From an uncultured Caulobacterales bacterium (GTDB lineage Bacteria; Pseudomonadota; Alphaproteobacteria; Caulobacterales; Maricaulaceae): a stretch of 56,509 nucleotides of DNA. Positions within the stretch are counted from its first letter, which is position 1; the number at the start of each line of letters is the position of its first letter. The translations under genes and the position numbers were made by a program. Below the pieces are notes generated by a model. It was not told the origin of the DNA. It was given only the letters and a program-made list of their open reading frames with translations, and made no database searches. Of this stretch, positions 36,015 to 45,460 are shown piece after piece. The stretch covers positions 1 to 56,509 of the forward strand of contig CALKXY010000007.1 of the NCBI GenBank assembly GCA_938003545.1, given 5' to 3'.

Positions 36015-36449
36015 ATGACCGGGTTTGGCGAAGCAATTGCGATGTATTATCGTAATTTTGTAAAATTTGAAGGTAGATCTTCTCGGGCCGAATATTGGTG
36101 GCCCTCCCTGATGCAGATAATTGTTTATGTTGGCTTGGCGATCGTATTTTTTGCGACGCTTGATTATGATTCCGCTGGAGGTAATGAATTTACGGGTGCT
36201 TCAGGTGGAATTCTGATCGCGGGCGTCTTGTTTGCCCTTGTGAATATTCTACCGAATTTATCTCTTAGTGTTCGTCGCTTTCATGATTTGGGCCAGACGG
36301 GCTGGCTTGTGCTTGTCTTTTTTATTGTAAATTTTTTCATTGGCGTAGCAGGAATTGCGCAAATGATTTGGTTTGCCTTTCGGGGGACAGATGGCCCCAA
36401 TCAATATGGCCCTGATCCCTATGGATATGATGCGGATGTGTTTGGATGA
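36015..36449 (+). CDS. DUF805 family inner-membrane protein
   Basis: 144 residues, 3-4 membrane segments. The DUF805 signature is clear: FGEAIAMYYRNFVKFEGRSS, then RAEYWWP at the N terminus, and SVRRFHDLGQTGWLVL before the last helices, ending DGPNQYGPDP. Ribosome-binding site GGGGAG. Function of the family is unknown. It overlaps the next gene by 4 nt and forms a tandem pair with it. Confidence 0.9.
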   Translation: MTGFGEAIAMYYRNFVKFEGRSSRAEYWWPSLMQIIVYVGLAIVFFATLDYDSAGGNEFTGASGGILIAGVLFALVNILPNLSLSVRRFHDLGQTGWLVLVFFIVNFFIGVAGIAQMIWFAFRGTDGPNQYGPDPYGYDADVFG

Positions 36450-36943
36450 TGCTTAGTTTTGGTGAAGCTGTTCGGGCGTATTACGCCAATTATATAAATG
36501 CGGATGGGCGTGCACAGCGTTCAGCCTATTGGTGGGTTTTACTTTATCAGCTCATTATTTATGCAGTTCTAGCCATTGTTGTTTTCATGGCTGATGGCGG
36601 CCGAGAAATCTTTGAAACCATCGGCCAATTGCTTGAAGCCAATGACCCTAACTCAATTGATCCTGATTTGAGTTTGGGAACCAGCGGTATTATTGCTGCG
36701 ATCCTTATGGTCTGTTTTGCCTTAGCAAACTTTCTACCCGATATTATGCTGAGAATCCGCCGCTTCCACGACTTGGGGCAAACAGGTTGGTTGGTTTTGG
36801 CCTTTATGATTGCTGGCGCGCTCCCTTTTATCGGATTTATTGCCGATCTTGGAAATTTCATCTGGTTTATGTTGCGCGGAACCAACGGGTCCAATGCTTA
36901 TGGTCCTGATCCGTTAGGTCATGATACGGATGTTTTCGGCTAA
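36446..36943 (+). CDS. DUF805 family inner-membrane protein, second copy
   Basis: 165 residues (ATG at 36446 or 36449). Same layout as the preceding gene: FGEAVRAYYANYINADGRAQ, SAYWWV, then RIRRFHDLGQTGWLVLAFMI and GSNAYGPDPLG. The loop between helices 1 and 2 is about 20 residues longer than in copy 1. The two are paralogues from an old tandem duplication and may form heteromers. Role unknown. Confidence 0.9.
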   Translation: MMLSFGEAVRAYYANYINADGRAQRSAYWWVLLYQLIIYAVLAIVVFMADGGREIFETIGQLLEANDPNSIDPDLSLGTSGIIAAILMVCFALANFLPDIMLRIRRFHDLGQTGWLVLAFMIAGALPFIGFIADLGNFIWFMLRGTNGSNAYGPDPLGHDTDVFG

Positions 36944-36957
36944 CGTAATTTGAGCTG

Positions 36958-37743
36958 TTATGCTTTATCCGTTTTAATGGTGCAGGCCAGAGCGACGGCG
37001 ATAATACCAATCACGGCGGCGTATGTGATCCAGATTGATCCGTCTTGGTCAAAATGTCTAATGGCTAGGAAACCGAGCCCCCAAATAATGGGGAAGGCAT
37101 AAATTTTATTGTTGGCCTGTTGACGCAGAACATAAATGACCCACCATAAGGTCAAACCTAATACGGAGAGTGTCGTGCCAACGGCGCTCCAACCCCAAGC
37201 CTCCACATAGCTCCAAATCAAGCCGTTAAGGCCGACAAATACAGCGATAGAACACCATCCTGCAATCAGGCTGATGGGTATAAGCATGAACCAAAATTCT
37301 GCTTTACTTAAAGATATGCTGCGTTTCGATAGTCGCGCCATAGCAACAACAAGCGCACACATGGAGGGTATGAAAACCAATGTCGCGAGGCGTTCGACAA
37401 ACCTGTCAGGTACAAATGCCGTCACGATCCCCCATGTCACAATACCCCACAACCCAGCAGCAACCCACCATCCTGTTTCGCGGAATATTGCACGGCTGCG
37501 GTTGGCGGGGATCGCTTGGAAAATGGCATAAGCAAAGATACCGAGAAAAATTGGAAACCAGATAGAGAAGGCAAATGTCTGTGGAACTAGCAAGTTTTCA
37601 GATAAATCAGAAAAATCTGACGGGTTTCGTGCGCTTTGAATGAAAAAGCCTAGTGAAGAACATATCCATATCAGTGGCGCCGCGAGGAGGTTTGCGAGTT
37701 GCCGTGAGATGTCGACACGTAAGTTTGTTTTAATCATAACCAT
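36958..37743 (-). CDS. Multi-pass membrane protein, possibly TspO/MBR-related
   Basis: About 261 residues from the ATG at 37743; a GTG at 37788 and an ATG at 37737 are also possible and none has a clear ribosome-binding site. Seven to eight hydrophobic segments. TFAFSIWFPIFLGIFAYAIF, a Trp/aromatic-rich helix, recalls the FSIW..IY motif of TspO/MBR-like proteins, and the whole protein is rich in Trp. The length, however, is nearly double that of classical TspO. No function can be assigned with confidence. It is convergent with the DUF805 pair. Confidence 0.6.
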   Translation of the reverse strand: MVMIKTNLRVDISRQLANLLAAPLIWICSSLGFFIQSARNPSDFSDLSENLLVPQTFAFSIWFPIFLGIFAYAIFQAIPANRSRAIFRETGWWVAAGLWGIVTWGIVTAFVPDRFVERLATLVFIPSMCALVVAMARLSKRSISLSKAEFWFMLIPISLIAGWCSIAVFVGLNGLIWSYVEAWGWSAVGTTLSVLGLTLWWVIYVLRQQANNKIYAFPIIWGLGFLAIRHFDQDGSIWITYAAVIGIIAVALACTIKTDKA

Positions 37744-37851
37744 ATTGTGTCTACGCATGAGACGTACAAATGTCCCAAAAATTCCCACAAGGTTGATTGT
37801 GTGTGTTATGCGTTAAATACGGGAAAACAGAAAATATAAGAAAGGTTGCCC

Positions 37852-38430
37852 ATGCAAATCCAAATCGTCTCCAAGGGAATCGATGTTTCACAGGCTCTAC
37901 GCGAGCGTATTTCGGACCGACTAGAGGAGATGATGGACAAATATATCCATCGAGAGGGTGATGTGCAGGTCAGCGTCGCGCGCGAAGGGGCTGGATTTCG
38001 CACAACATGTTCCGTCCATCTGCCTTCAGGCACGTCACTAGAAGCACAAGGTGAGGCAAGCGAGGCCTATCCTGCGTCGGACGAGGCTCTCGAGCATATG
38101 GAAAAACGTCTGCGTAGATATAAAAGACGCCTCAAAGACCACAGCCAGCGTGCAAAAGCGAAAGAGGCCTCGATGTTCATCTTGGCAAATCCTGTGAGTG
38201 ACGATCTTGACGACGAAGATGAAACGGTCATCCAAGTCCAAGACGAGCCTATGGTTATCGCAGAAAGTACGAAGCAAATACGCACATTAACACCAGGTAT
38301 GGCTGCACTTGAGCTCGGCTTGGCTGATTCAGGTGTGGTTGTATTCCACAATGCCCGCCATGGCGGCATCAATGTCGTTTTCAAGCGAGCAGACGGCCAT
38401 ATCGGGTGGATTGACCCAAAAACGACCTAA
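37852..38430 (+). CDS. hpf: Ribosome hibernation-promoting factor, long form
   Basis: 192 residues from the ATG at 37852, with AAAGG upstream. The N-terminal RaiA-like domain (IQIVSKGIDVSQALRERISD, EEMMDKYI) binds the decoding centre of idle ribosomes. The C-terminal domain (IRTLTPGMAALELGLADSGV and VFHNARHGGINVVFKR) dimerises ribosomes into 100S particles. Both domains together define long HPF, the usual alphaproteobacterial form. ptsN follows; in many proteobacteria hpf and ptsN lie behind rpoN, which is not seen here. Confidence 0.92.
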   Translation: MQIQIVSKGIDVSQALRERISDRLEEMMDKYIHREGDVQVSVAREGAGFRTTCSVHLPSGTSLEAQGEASEAYPASDEALEHMEKRLRRYKRRLKDHSQRAKAKEASMFILANPVSDDLDDEDETVIQVQDEPMVIAESTKQIRTLTPGMAALELGLADSGVVVFHNARHGGINVVFKRADGHIGWIDPKTT

Positions 38431-38602
38431 ATAAGGTCAGATTTTCACTGTAATTGACCTAAACTAGCACCTGTGTCTCGCGTTTGACCTGTTTGGTCGC
38501 TGTGGATATGGACACGCAGCTTAGTCGAGGGGCACACGTTGGGGCGCGCCTAATGTGCAAATGCGAGTTGGCATATTTGTATGTGAGAATATGGGAACGG
38601 AT

Positions 38603-39073
38603 ATGAACGACGGACTATTTTCATCCGGCAGTGTCGTTATCGACCTGAACGCGGGATCGCAAAAGCAACTTTTCCAGGACATGGCACTGCGCCTTATTGA
38701 AGTGCATGGTTTTGATTTGTCATGCCGAGATATTGTTTCTGCTGCGATGGAGCGTGAACGGTTAGGGTCCACAGGTGTCGGGAATGGTGTGGCCTTGCCG
38801 CATGCCCGTATTGAAGGCTTAGATCGCGTTGTCGCTGGTTTTGCTAGGCTCAGCGAGCCTATGGACTTTGACAGCATTGATGGTCGTCCTGTTGATTTGG
38901 TCGCGTTCCTATTGGCTCCTGCCGATGCTGCGGGCGCGCATTTGAGAGCTCTCGCGCGCGTGTCTCGCCAACTTCGCCGGGAAGATAACCGATCCAGATT
39001 GCGCGCAGCACCAGATGCCCTCAGTGTGTTTACGATTTTATCGGATGAAACTCTCGCGAGCGCAGCTGCTTAA
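38603..39073 (+). CDS. ptsN: Nitrogen-PTS EIIA component
   Basis: 156 residues from the ATG at 38603, preceded by GGGAACGG; ATGs at 38591 and 38555 are in frame. The phosphorylated His is in VALPHARIEGLDRV near residue 62, in the standard EIIA-Ntr context GSTGVGNGVALPHAR. The protein is a regulatory phosphocarrier at the end of PtsP-NPr and acts on potassium transport and stress responses. It sits ~170 nt behind hpf, a common pairing. Confidence 0.9.
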   Translation: MNDGLFSSGSVVIDLNAGSQKQLFQDMALRLIEVHGFDLSCRDIVSAAMERERLGSTGVGNGVALPHARIEGLDRVVAGFARLSEPMDFDSIDGRPVDLVAFLLAPADAAGAHLRALARVSRQLRREDNRSRLRAAPDALSVFTILSDETLASAAA

Positions 39074-39155
39074 CTTATAGAGCCGCAGCTTGTGCTATGT
39101 GGTCTTCACTGTCATATGAGTGTTCAGGTTGTGCCCCAAATTGAGCTGATCATAC

Positions 39156-41309
39156 GTGAAACCAAACAATCCATCCCGCCTGTTTAATCGAGAACTCTCT
39201 TGGTTGTTTTTTAACACGCGCGTTTTGGAAGAAGCGGAAAATTCTAACGTCCCATTATTGGAACGTGTGCGGTTTCTTTCGATTTCTGCCTCAAATTTAG
39301 ATGAATTTTACATGGTGCGCGTCGCAGGTTTGCGCGAACAGCAGCGAGCGGGTCTTCAGGGGGAAGATCCCAGTGACCTTTCGCCTGCGGAACAGCTTAT
39401 TAAGATCAATCGCCGCGCGGGCAAGATTGTGACGCGTCAAAATAGATGTTGGCGCAAACTTAACCGTGAACTTGCGGAATTAAAAATAAATGTCCTAAAG
39501 GTAGACGCTTTATCCGAGACGCAGAACGAAACGCTTCGCACATTATTCGATGTAGACATTCTTCCGCTATTAACACCGTTAGCTGTTGATCCTGCACATC
39601 CGTTCCCTTTTTTACCAAATTTGGGTTTTGGGATCGCTTTGGGATTAGAAAAAAATGACCGTGATCCTCTATTTGGGTTGATTACTGTCCCTCTAAACGT
39701 CCCACGTTTCATTGAGATTGAGTCTAATGGTAAGGAACGGAATTTCGTTCTCATAGAGGATGTACTCCAAACCTTTGCCCCTACAATTTACCCAGATTTT
39801 GAAGTGACATCATCCGGTGTCTTTAGGATTACTCGAAATAGTGGTATTGCGGTGGATGAGCGTGCGGAGGATTTGGTTCGGCATTTTGAGACACTCCTTA
39901 AAGAACGCCGTCGCGGCCGCGTTATCCGTCTTGAGATTAACCGTAAGATGGAACCTGCGCTGCGAGAGTTTCTGATAAATAGTTTTGATTGCGGTGACGA
40001 AACACTTTCAGACAGTACCGATATGCTCGGGCTCTGTGATATGTCGGAGTTAGTCAAGGTCGGAGCCAAAGACTTATTATTCCCAAGTTTTTCAGCAAGA
40101 TTTCCAGAACGTATCCGAGAATTTGATGGGGACTGCCTTGCAGCAATTGCGGCTAAAGACATCGTTGTGCATCACCCTTATGAAGAATTTGATGTTGTTA
40201 TACAATTTTTACAACAAGCCGCGTGTGATCCAAATGTGGTGGCCATTAAACAAACACTTTACCGCACGAGTGACGATAGCCCGATTGTGCATGCTCTAAT
40301 TGATGCCGCCGAAGCTGGGAAAAATGTGACCGCGCTTGTGGAGCTGAAAGCGCGGTTTGATGAAGCGTCTAACCTGCGTTGGGCGAGAGATTTAGAGCGT
40401 GCTGGCGTACAGGTTGTTTACGGCTTTATTGGCTATAAAACTCACGCTAAGGTTAGCCTTGTTATTCGGCGTGAAAACGGACGTTTGCAAACCTATACAC
40501 ATCTTGGAACGGGGAATTATCACGTCCAAAACGCCAAGGTTTACACCGACCTCGCGTTATTTACAGCTGACCCTATAATTGGTGATGACGTTGGCAAATT
40601 ATTTAACTTTATGACGAGTTATAATGAACCCAAAGACTTGCAAAAACTATCAATCGCGCCGCTTTGTTTACGCGAAGATTTGTTAGATCATATCGACCGT
40701 GAAATTTTACACGCGCGTGTTGGACGTCCAGCGACGATTTGGGCCAAAATGAATGCTTTGGTCGACCCGATTGTAATCGAAAAACTATATGATGCGTCCC
40801 AGGCGGGCGTGAAGATTGACCTTGTTGTACGCGGAATTTGCTGTCTACGCCCCGGTGTCAAAGGTATGAGTGAGAATATTCGCGTTAAGTCTATCGTTGG
40901 TCGTTTTCTTGAGCATTCCCGAATTGTCTGTTTCGGAAATGGCGCAGACCTACCATCTGATCAGGCGTTGGTCTTCATCAGTTCGGCGGATTGGATGCCG
41001 CGTAATCTAAATCGTCGGATTGAAACGCTTGTTCCTGTCGAAAGCCCAACTGTTCATAATCAAATTTTGGACCAAATCATGATGGCGAATTTATTGGATA
41101 ATACGAATAGTTGGGAGTTGCAGGCGACTGGACGTTATGTGCGGGTTGCCCCTGATGAGGGCACGCCACGTTTTTCTGCGCATGAATATTTCATGGAAAA
41201 CCCGTCATTATCGGGTCGAGGCGCAGCCCTGGCAGATTCGGCCCCGGCGCATCTTGAAGATTCTGATGTGCCTGACTCACAGATATTCCATCCAAAGTTG
41301 GTGAGCTAA
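39156..41309 (+). CDS. ppk: Polyphosphate kinase 1
   Basis: 717 residues with a GTG start. Reversibly makes polyphosphate from ATP. The N domain begins FNRELSWLFFNTRVLEEAEN and SISASNLDEFYMVRVAGL. The autophosphorylated His is in IGYKTHAKVSLVIRR, and the second conserved His block is THLGTGNYHVQNAKVYTD. Length and motifs are those of intact PPK1. The exopolyphosphatase gene starts on the very next base after the stop, so synthesis and breakdown are encoded in one operon. Confidence 0.95.
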   Translation: MKPNNPSRLFNRELSWLFFNTRVLEEAENSNVPLLERVRFLSISASNLDEFYMVRVAGLREQQRAGLQGEDPSDLSPAEQLIKINRRAGKIVTRQNRCWRKLNRELAELKINVLKVDALSETQNETLRTLFDVDILPLLTPLAVDPAHPFPFLPNLGFGIALGLEKNDRDPLFGLITVPLNVPRFIEIESNGKERNFVLIEDVLQTFAPTIYPDFEVTSSGVFRITRNSGIAVDERAEDLVRHFETLLKERRRGRVIRLEINRKMEPALREFLINSFDCGDETLSDSTDMLGLCDMSELVKVGAKDLLFPSFSARFPERIREFDGDCLAAIAAKDIVVHHPYEEFDVVIQFLQQAACDPNVVAIKQTLYRTSDDSPIVHALIDAAEAGKNVTALVELKARFDEASNLRWARDLERAGVQVVYGFIGYKTHAKVSLVIRRENGRLQTYTHLGTGNYHVQNAKVYTDLALFTADPIIGDDVGKLFNFMTSYNEPKDLQKLSIAPLCLREDLLDHIDREILHARVGRPATIWAKMNALVDPIVIEKLYDASQAGVKIDLVVRGICCLRPGVKGMSENIRVKSIVGRFLEHSRIVCFGNGADLPSDQALVFISSADWMPRNLNRRIETLVPVESPTVHNQILDQIMMANLLDNTNSWELQATGRYVRVAPDEGTPRFSAHEYFMENPSLSGRGAALADSAPAHLEDSDVPDSQIFHPKLVS

Positions 41310-42836
41310 TTGTCTCGACTTCAACATCTTCGGCAACTCGCGGTGATCGACATTGGTTCGAACTCTGTACGCTTAGTTATATATGACGTTTTCGGCTCGC
41401 ATTTCACGCCTGTCTATAATGAAAAAATTCTCGCCGGCTTGGGACGTGATTTGAGACGAACAGGTCGTTTGTCAGAAAAAGGTAAAATCCAGTGCAGTGA
41501 TGCGTTGGCGCGTTTTTCTCACATCATCGCCGCACGAGGTTTACCTGCACCCTTGGTTGGGGCAACGGCGGCACTGCGCGTTGCAGAAGATGCCCCCGAT
41601 TTTGTAACCTCGGTTAAAGCCGAAACAGGATTAGATATTTCTCCGATTTCTGGGGCAGAGGAGGCCCGATTGTCGGCCTTGGGCTTGCTGTCTAATAATG
41701 ATCGCCGCGAAGGTATTGGCGCAGATTTGGGCGGGGCGAGTCTTGAACTTATGCGTGTAGGTCCAGAGCTGAAACGAGATGATGCAAAGGTGCAAGGGGT
41801 ATCTCTGCCGTTAGGTCCATTTGATGCGATCGGCGGAAACCTAGCGGTTCTAAAAACAGATGATTATGCTGCCCGTATAGATGATTTGGACGAAGCTCTC
41901 TCCCAAACGCCTTCTTATCTGGATGATGAAGAGACCCTTTACCTTATCGGTGGGGCGTGGCGGAATTTGGCATCAATCCACCAGCAAAGAACAGATTATC
42001 CGATGCGGACATTGCAGGGGTATCGACTGTCCCCTGACGACGCATCACAGCTCGCGCATTGGGCGTGGACAGATGGGTTAGAAGACGTTTTGGGCTGGCC
42101 TGGAATGCGCAAGGCGCGCGCAGAGACTTTGCCTTACGCAGGGTTGATGTTGGAGCGTTTAATAAAACGGTTTAATCCAAAATCTATTGTCGTTTCTATG
42201 GCTGGGTTACGTGAAGGTTTAGTGTGGGACACGTTGCCTGAAACTGTAAAGGGGCGAGATGCATTAATCGATGGATGCCGAGATTTTGCACGCGGGTCCG
42301 TCCAAGCTGAACATTTTGGTCCGCCGCTTTATCGTTTCCTGTCGCCGCTTCTGCCTTCGCTGCCATGCGGGTTCAGCGAGCGGAATGATGCGCGGTTGAT
42401 TCAGGCAGCGTGCCATTTGGCAGGCTTAGGTAAAAATTTACATCCTGATTACCGGGCGGAACTTGTCTTTGAAGATGTTCTATATGCGCCGGTTGCTGGA
42501 TTAACGCATGCCGAACGCGCGTTTTTGTCGCTCTCTCTTTTCCGCACCTATACGGCAAAGCGAAAACCTCCTGTTGAGGGTTTGGTCGATAGCTTATTGA
42601 CCGAAGCACAGCGTCAAACTGCGGCCTGTATTGGCGAAGCTATCCGTCTGGGCATTGTTGCAACAGGACGAACGCCGTCTTTATTAGATGATTTCGAGTT
42701 AGAGACTCGCGGCGCCGACCTGCATTTAATGTGCAAACCGTCGCGGTCCAGTATGATTACGGATCAAGTTTTTTATCGCTTGGCGAAACTGGCGAAACTG
42801 TTGAACTTGACGCCGAAGACGGGGCCGGTTGGATAA
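41310..42836 (+). CDS. ppx: Exopolyphosphatase (Ppx/GppA family)
   Basis: 508 residues; TTG start directly after the ppk stop with GGTGAG within the end of ppk. N-terminal ASKHA fold: AVIDIGSNSVRLVIYDV (phosphate loop 1) and GIGADLGGASLELMRVG (loop 2), with the catalytic Glu in SGAEEARLSALG. The C-terminal half is an HD-like helical region. It removes terminal phosphates from polyphosphate or pppGpp. The last 80 nt overlap the tail of the opposite-strand gene. Confidence 0.93.
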   Translation: MSRLQHLRQLAVIDIGSNSVRLVIYDVFGSHFTPVYNEKILAGLGRDLRRTGRLSEKGKIQCSDALARFSHIIAARGLPAPLVGATAALRVAEDAPDFVTSVKAETGLDISPISGAEEARLSALGLLSNNDRREGIGADLGGASLELMRVGPELKRDDAKVQGVSLPLGPFDAIGGNLAVLKTDDYAARIDDLDEALSQTPSYLDDEETLYLIGGAWRNLASIHQQRTDYPMRTLQGYRLSPDDASQLAHWAWTDGLEDVLGWPGMRKARAETLPYAGLMLERLIKRFNPKSIVVSMAGLREGLVWDTLPETVKGRDALIDGCRDFARGSVQAEHFGPPLYRFLSPLLPSLPCGFSERNDARLIQAACHLAGLGKNLHPDYRAELVFEDVLYAPVAGLTHAERAFLSLSLFRTYTAKRKPPVEGLVDSLLTEAQRQTAACIGEAIRLGIVATGRTPSLLDDFELETRGADLHLMCKPSRSSMITDQVFYRLAKLAKLLNLTPKTGPVG

Positions 42837-43722
42837 TGCCCAATGTGCGTGTTTGCGCATTAAACACGAAAACACCGCGCGTATCAGCCGCTAAAGACCG
42901 TATCTGATCCGCGTCGGAAGTTTTGCCAGACTGAATTACATGTCGAGCATTCAAGTCGGGACTTCCGAACGTCATGGGAATGCGCGAGACATGCGTTCCG
43001 TCCAAGATCGCGATCAACTCGCCGCCCCATGGGCTGTCGTTCGGCATGACGACAAAGTCCGACATGACTTGCTTTAAAATAGATTCAGTTTCTTTCATCT
43101 CCATTGAAAACCGCGAGGTGGTTGGAGAGGGCGCGACGCTCGTCCAAAGCGTCCCATTCGGTAGGCGGTTAAGCGCGATCAGGTCGCCTTTGGCTTCACC
43201 ACGCAAAGCTGCAACACCGGAGTTAATGTCCAAGTTGATAAGGGTCGCAGTCTTCTCCCGCGTCAGTCCAATGATCAGCTGCCCTGGGGTATCACCCTGC
43301 GCCAAGTGAAAGCGGCCATCGGGTTGTGCATGGGTGAGGGGGACGATTTGGGTTTTGTCGCCGTCAGCTTCAACTCGCCATAGAGCTTCTTGGTCGGCCA
43401 CATATAATTGCCCATCTTGCAGGAGCATAGCAGACGGCATTTTAAACCGTTGCGGCAGGACGCGCACAGAGTCGGCCCGGCCATCTAGGCCTCTGTCTTT
43501 TAACTCTGCAATCTGACCTCTGACCGTATCTAGAGCGTAAACACCTCCGGTTTCCAATATGATAATCTCGTCGGCAGCTCTCAAACGGTTAGAAAAAACC
43601 TGTACTTCCACGCCTTCTGCGATCCCGTCAGGGCCCGAGGGAGTGGACGTATCTGAAGCTTTTGCTTGGGCAAAGAAACAGAAGCTAAAGACGATCATCG
43701 AGATGAAAAAGAGAGCGCGCAT
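42757..43722 (-). CDS. Secreted protein, possible beta-propeller
   Basis: 321 residues. A signal peptide (about 1-23, LFFISMIVFSFCFFAQAKA) directs it to the periplasm. Repeated strand patterns such as GGVYALDT, DGQLYVAD, LPNGTLWTS and DTRGVFVFN look like blades of a six- or seven-bladed propeller (NHL/SMP-30-like), but I cannot name a family. The C-terminal ~25 residues, Ser/Pro-rich, are encoded in the 80-nt overlap with ppx on the other strand, so this tail may be a late extension. Catalytic residues are not recognised. Confidence 0.6.
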   Translation of the reverse strand: MRALFFISMIVFSFCFFAQAKASDTSTPSGPDGIAEGVEVQVFSNRLRAADEIIILETGGVYALDTVRGQIAELKDRGLDGRADSVRVLPQRFKMPSAMLLQDGQLYVADQEALWRVEADGDKTQIVPLTHAQPDGRFHLAQGDTPGQLIIGLTREKTATLINLDINSGVAALRGEAKGDLIALNRLPNGTLWTSVAPSPTTSRFSMEMKETESILKQVMSDFVVMPNDSPWGGELIAILDGTHVSRIPMTFGSPDLNARHVIQSGKTSDADQIRSLAADTRGVFVFNAQTRTLGIIQPAPSSASSSTVSPVSPSDKKLDP

Positions 43723-43945
43723 GTTGTCTATGAGCGCCGAAAATATCGGGAAACTATATCTTGCACGGAAATAAGAGTTCCTATTTGTGATGGTTACCTC
43801 ACTCAGGCTGGCAGTTTCGCCGCACTTGTCAAGAGAATGTCTTTCTGCGTAGTCTGCGAATGAAACTAGCTAAACCTCGGAGACGCGCCTTCAGCATTCT
43901 TAATAGCCTTCAGATATACTTTATTCTGTTCATAGGACAGAGCGC

Positions 43946-44539
43946 ATGAGTGCTCTTTCTAGCAAAATTGACCAGCTTTCAGAGGCTGTGCCCGTTACGC
44001 AGGGAAATTATCCCTGTTTGATCTTGAATGCTGATTATCAGCCTCTCTCTTATTTTCCGCTCTCGCTCTGGTCTTGGCAAGATGCTGTGAAGGCCGTCTT
44101 TCTCGACCGCGTAAATGTGATTGACCATTACGAACAATGCGTGCGTAGTCCAAGTTTTGAGATGCAAATGCCATCTGTTGTGGCGTTAAAGGACTATGTT
44201 CCGCAAAATCGATCTCCTGCCTTTACGCGGTTTAATTTGTTTTTACGCGACGGATTTAAATGTAGCTATTGTGGCTCTCCACATGAATTGACCTTTGATC
44301 ATGTCATCCCAAGGCGGTTGGGTGGTAAGACCAGTTGGAAAAATATTGTCGCCGCCTGCTCTAGCTGTAATTTGAAAAAAGGTGGACGTCTTCCGCGCGA
44401 AGCTAGAATGCACCCGAGGCTGCCGCCGAAACAACCCTCTATGCATGAGCTACAAAGCCAAGGGCGGCGTTTTCCGCCTAACCATTTGCACGAAAGTTGG
44501 CTTGATTATCTTTATTGGGATGTTGAATTGAAAGCCTAG
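43946..44539 (+). CDS. HNH endonuclease family protein
   Basis: 197 residues; ATG after AGGACAG. The zinc-bound HNH fold reads FKCSYCGS, then ELTFDHVIPRRLGGKTSWKN (the catalytic His is in DHV), then AACSSCNLKKGGR. An N-terminal region of ~95 residues (YPCLILNADYQPLSYFPLSL) is shared by a widespread chromosomal HNH family in alphaproteobacteria. It stands alone with no phage or restriction genes nearby, so a housekeeping role in DNA metabolism is likelier than defence. Confidence 0.88.
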   Translation: MSALSSKIDQLSEAVPVTQGNYPCLILNADYQPLSYFPLSLWSWQDAVKAVFLDRVNVIDHYEQCVRSPSFEMQMPSVVALKDYVPQNRSPAFTRFNLFLRDGFKCSYCGSPHELTFDHVIPRRLGGKTSWKNIVAACSSCNLKKGGRLPREARMHPRLPPKQPSMHELQSQGRRFPPNHLHESWLDYLYWDVELKA

Positions 44540-44587
44540 ACCCCTGCACTTGCATTCGCTAGCAGAGTGAAAAGGGGAAATTCTACT

Positions 44588-45460
44588 ATGACTAATGTTG
44601 ATCCTGGTGTGCCAGAATATGAATTCGAGTGGCAAAACCCAAATCCAAATACGAAAAACTTTGATTTTGGACGCACGTTTTCAAGAGCCATAGATATTTT
44701 GAAAGCTCGTGGCGTGAAGATGTGTATTCTTACGGCGCTTCTGATGGGGATACCGCTGATTTTAGTCAGTCTTTGGCCTTTGTTCATGAGCGGCACGTTT
44801 GAAGATTTAATTGGATCTGATGATCCCTCTGCCTTTAAGGATATTTTTTCGGGCGGTATGATCATAATTTTTGCGGTCGGCGGCATTCTGACATTTATTG
44901 CCAGCCTTTGGGTGCAACCTGCGCTCATTCAAATATCTTATAGTGCTCTGATAAATGAAGACCTACCGTCTATGACGATTTTAAAACGCGTTACACGTTT
45001 TGTGTTACCCGTTTTCGGTTTCTATATTTTGTACTTTTTAGCCGTTATGTTCGGCATGATATTGTTAATCATTCCGGGTTTACTGGTTGCTCTGGGGTGG
45101 ATGCTCGCGGGACATATTATTGTCTTAGAAGGGCAAGGCGTCATGGATTCCATTAGCCGCGCATGGGCGCTCACAAAGGGTTCCAAACGTTGGTTACTTC
45201 TGCTCGGCTTTGTGTTCGGCGTTATTGGGGCCATTGTTGGCGCAGTTGTATCCATTCCGCTCTATCTTTTTGCTGATCCAAATGTCGCTTTATTTGAGGG
45301 CGCGAGTGCTCCGTATTGGATCATGAATGCCCTCGCGAGCACGATTGGTCAGGTCGTAGGAACCGTCATCGGCGTAGCGTGGACAACATCCGCCTATGTT
45401 GAAATTCGAAAAATTCGTGAAGGCGTAGACCCAGAAAGCCAAGCTGACATTTTCTCTTAA
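44588..45460 (+). CDS. Integral membrane protein, GPDPase-membrane-domain-like
   Basis: 290 residues from the ATG at 44588, which follows AGGGG; a GTG at 44567 is less likely. A ~30-residue polar N terminus precedes six hydrophobic segments. The pattern FSRAIDILKARGVK, a helix pair, LLIIPGLLVALGWMLAGHII and VMDSISRAWALTKGSKRWLL matches the membrane domain found in glycerophosphodiesterase-linked proteins and DUF975-type proteins. Function unknown. Tail-to-tail 4-nt overlap with sufE. Confidence 0.7.
   Translation: MTNVDPGVPEYEFEWQNPNPNTKNFDFGRTFSRAIDILKARGVKMCILTALLMGIPLILVSLWPLFMSGTFEDLIGSDDPSAFKDIFSGGMIIIFAVGGILTFIASLWVQPALIQISYSALINEDLPSMTILKRVTRFVLPVFGFYILYFLAVMFGMILLIIPGLLVALGWMLAGHIIVLEGQGVMDSISRAWALTKGSKRWLLLLGFVFGVIGAIVGAVVSIPLYLFADPNVALFEGASAPYWIMNALASTIGQVVGTVIGVAWTTSAYVEIRKIREGVDPESQADIFS

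Noticed and set aside
43946-44539. HNH nuclease as part of a defence system
   Set aside because: It belongs to a common single-gene chromosomal family and has housekeeping neighbours only.
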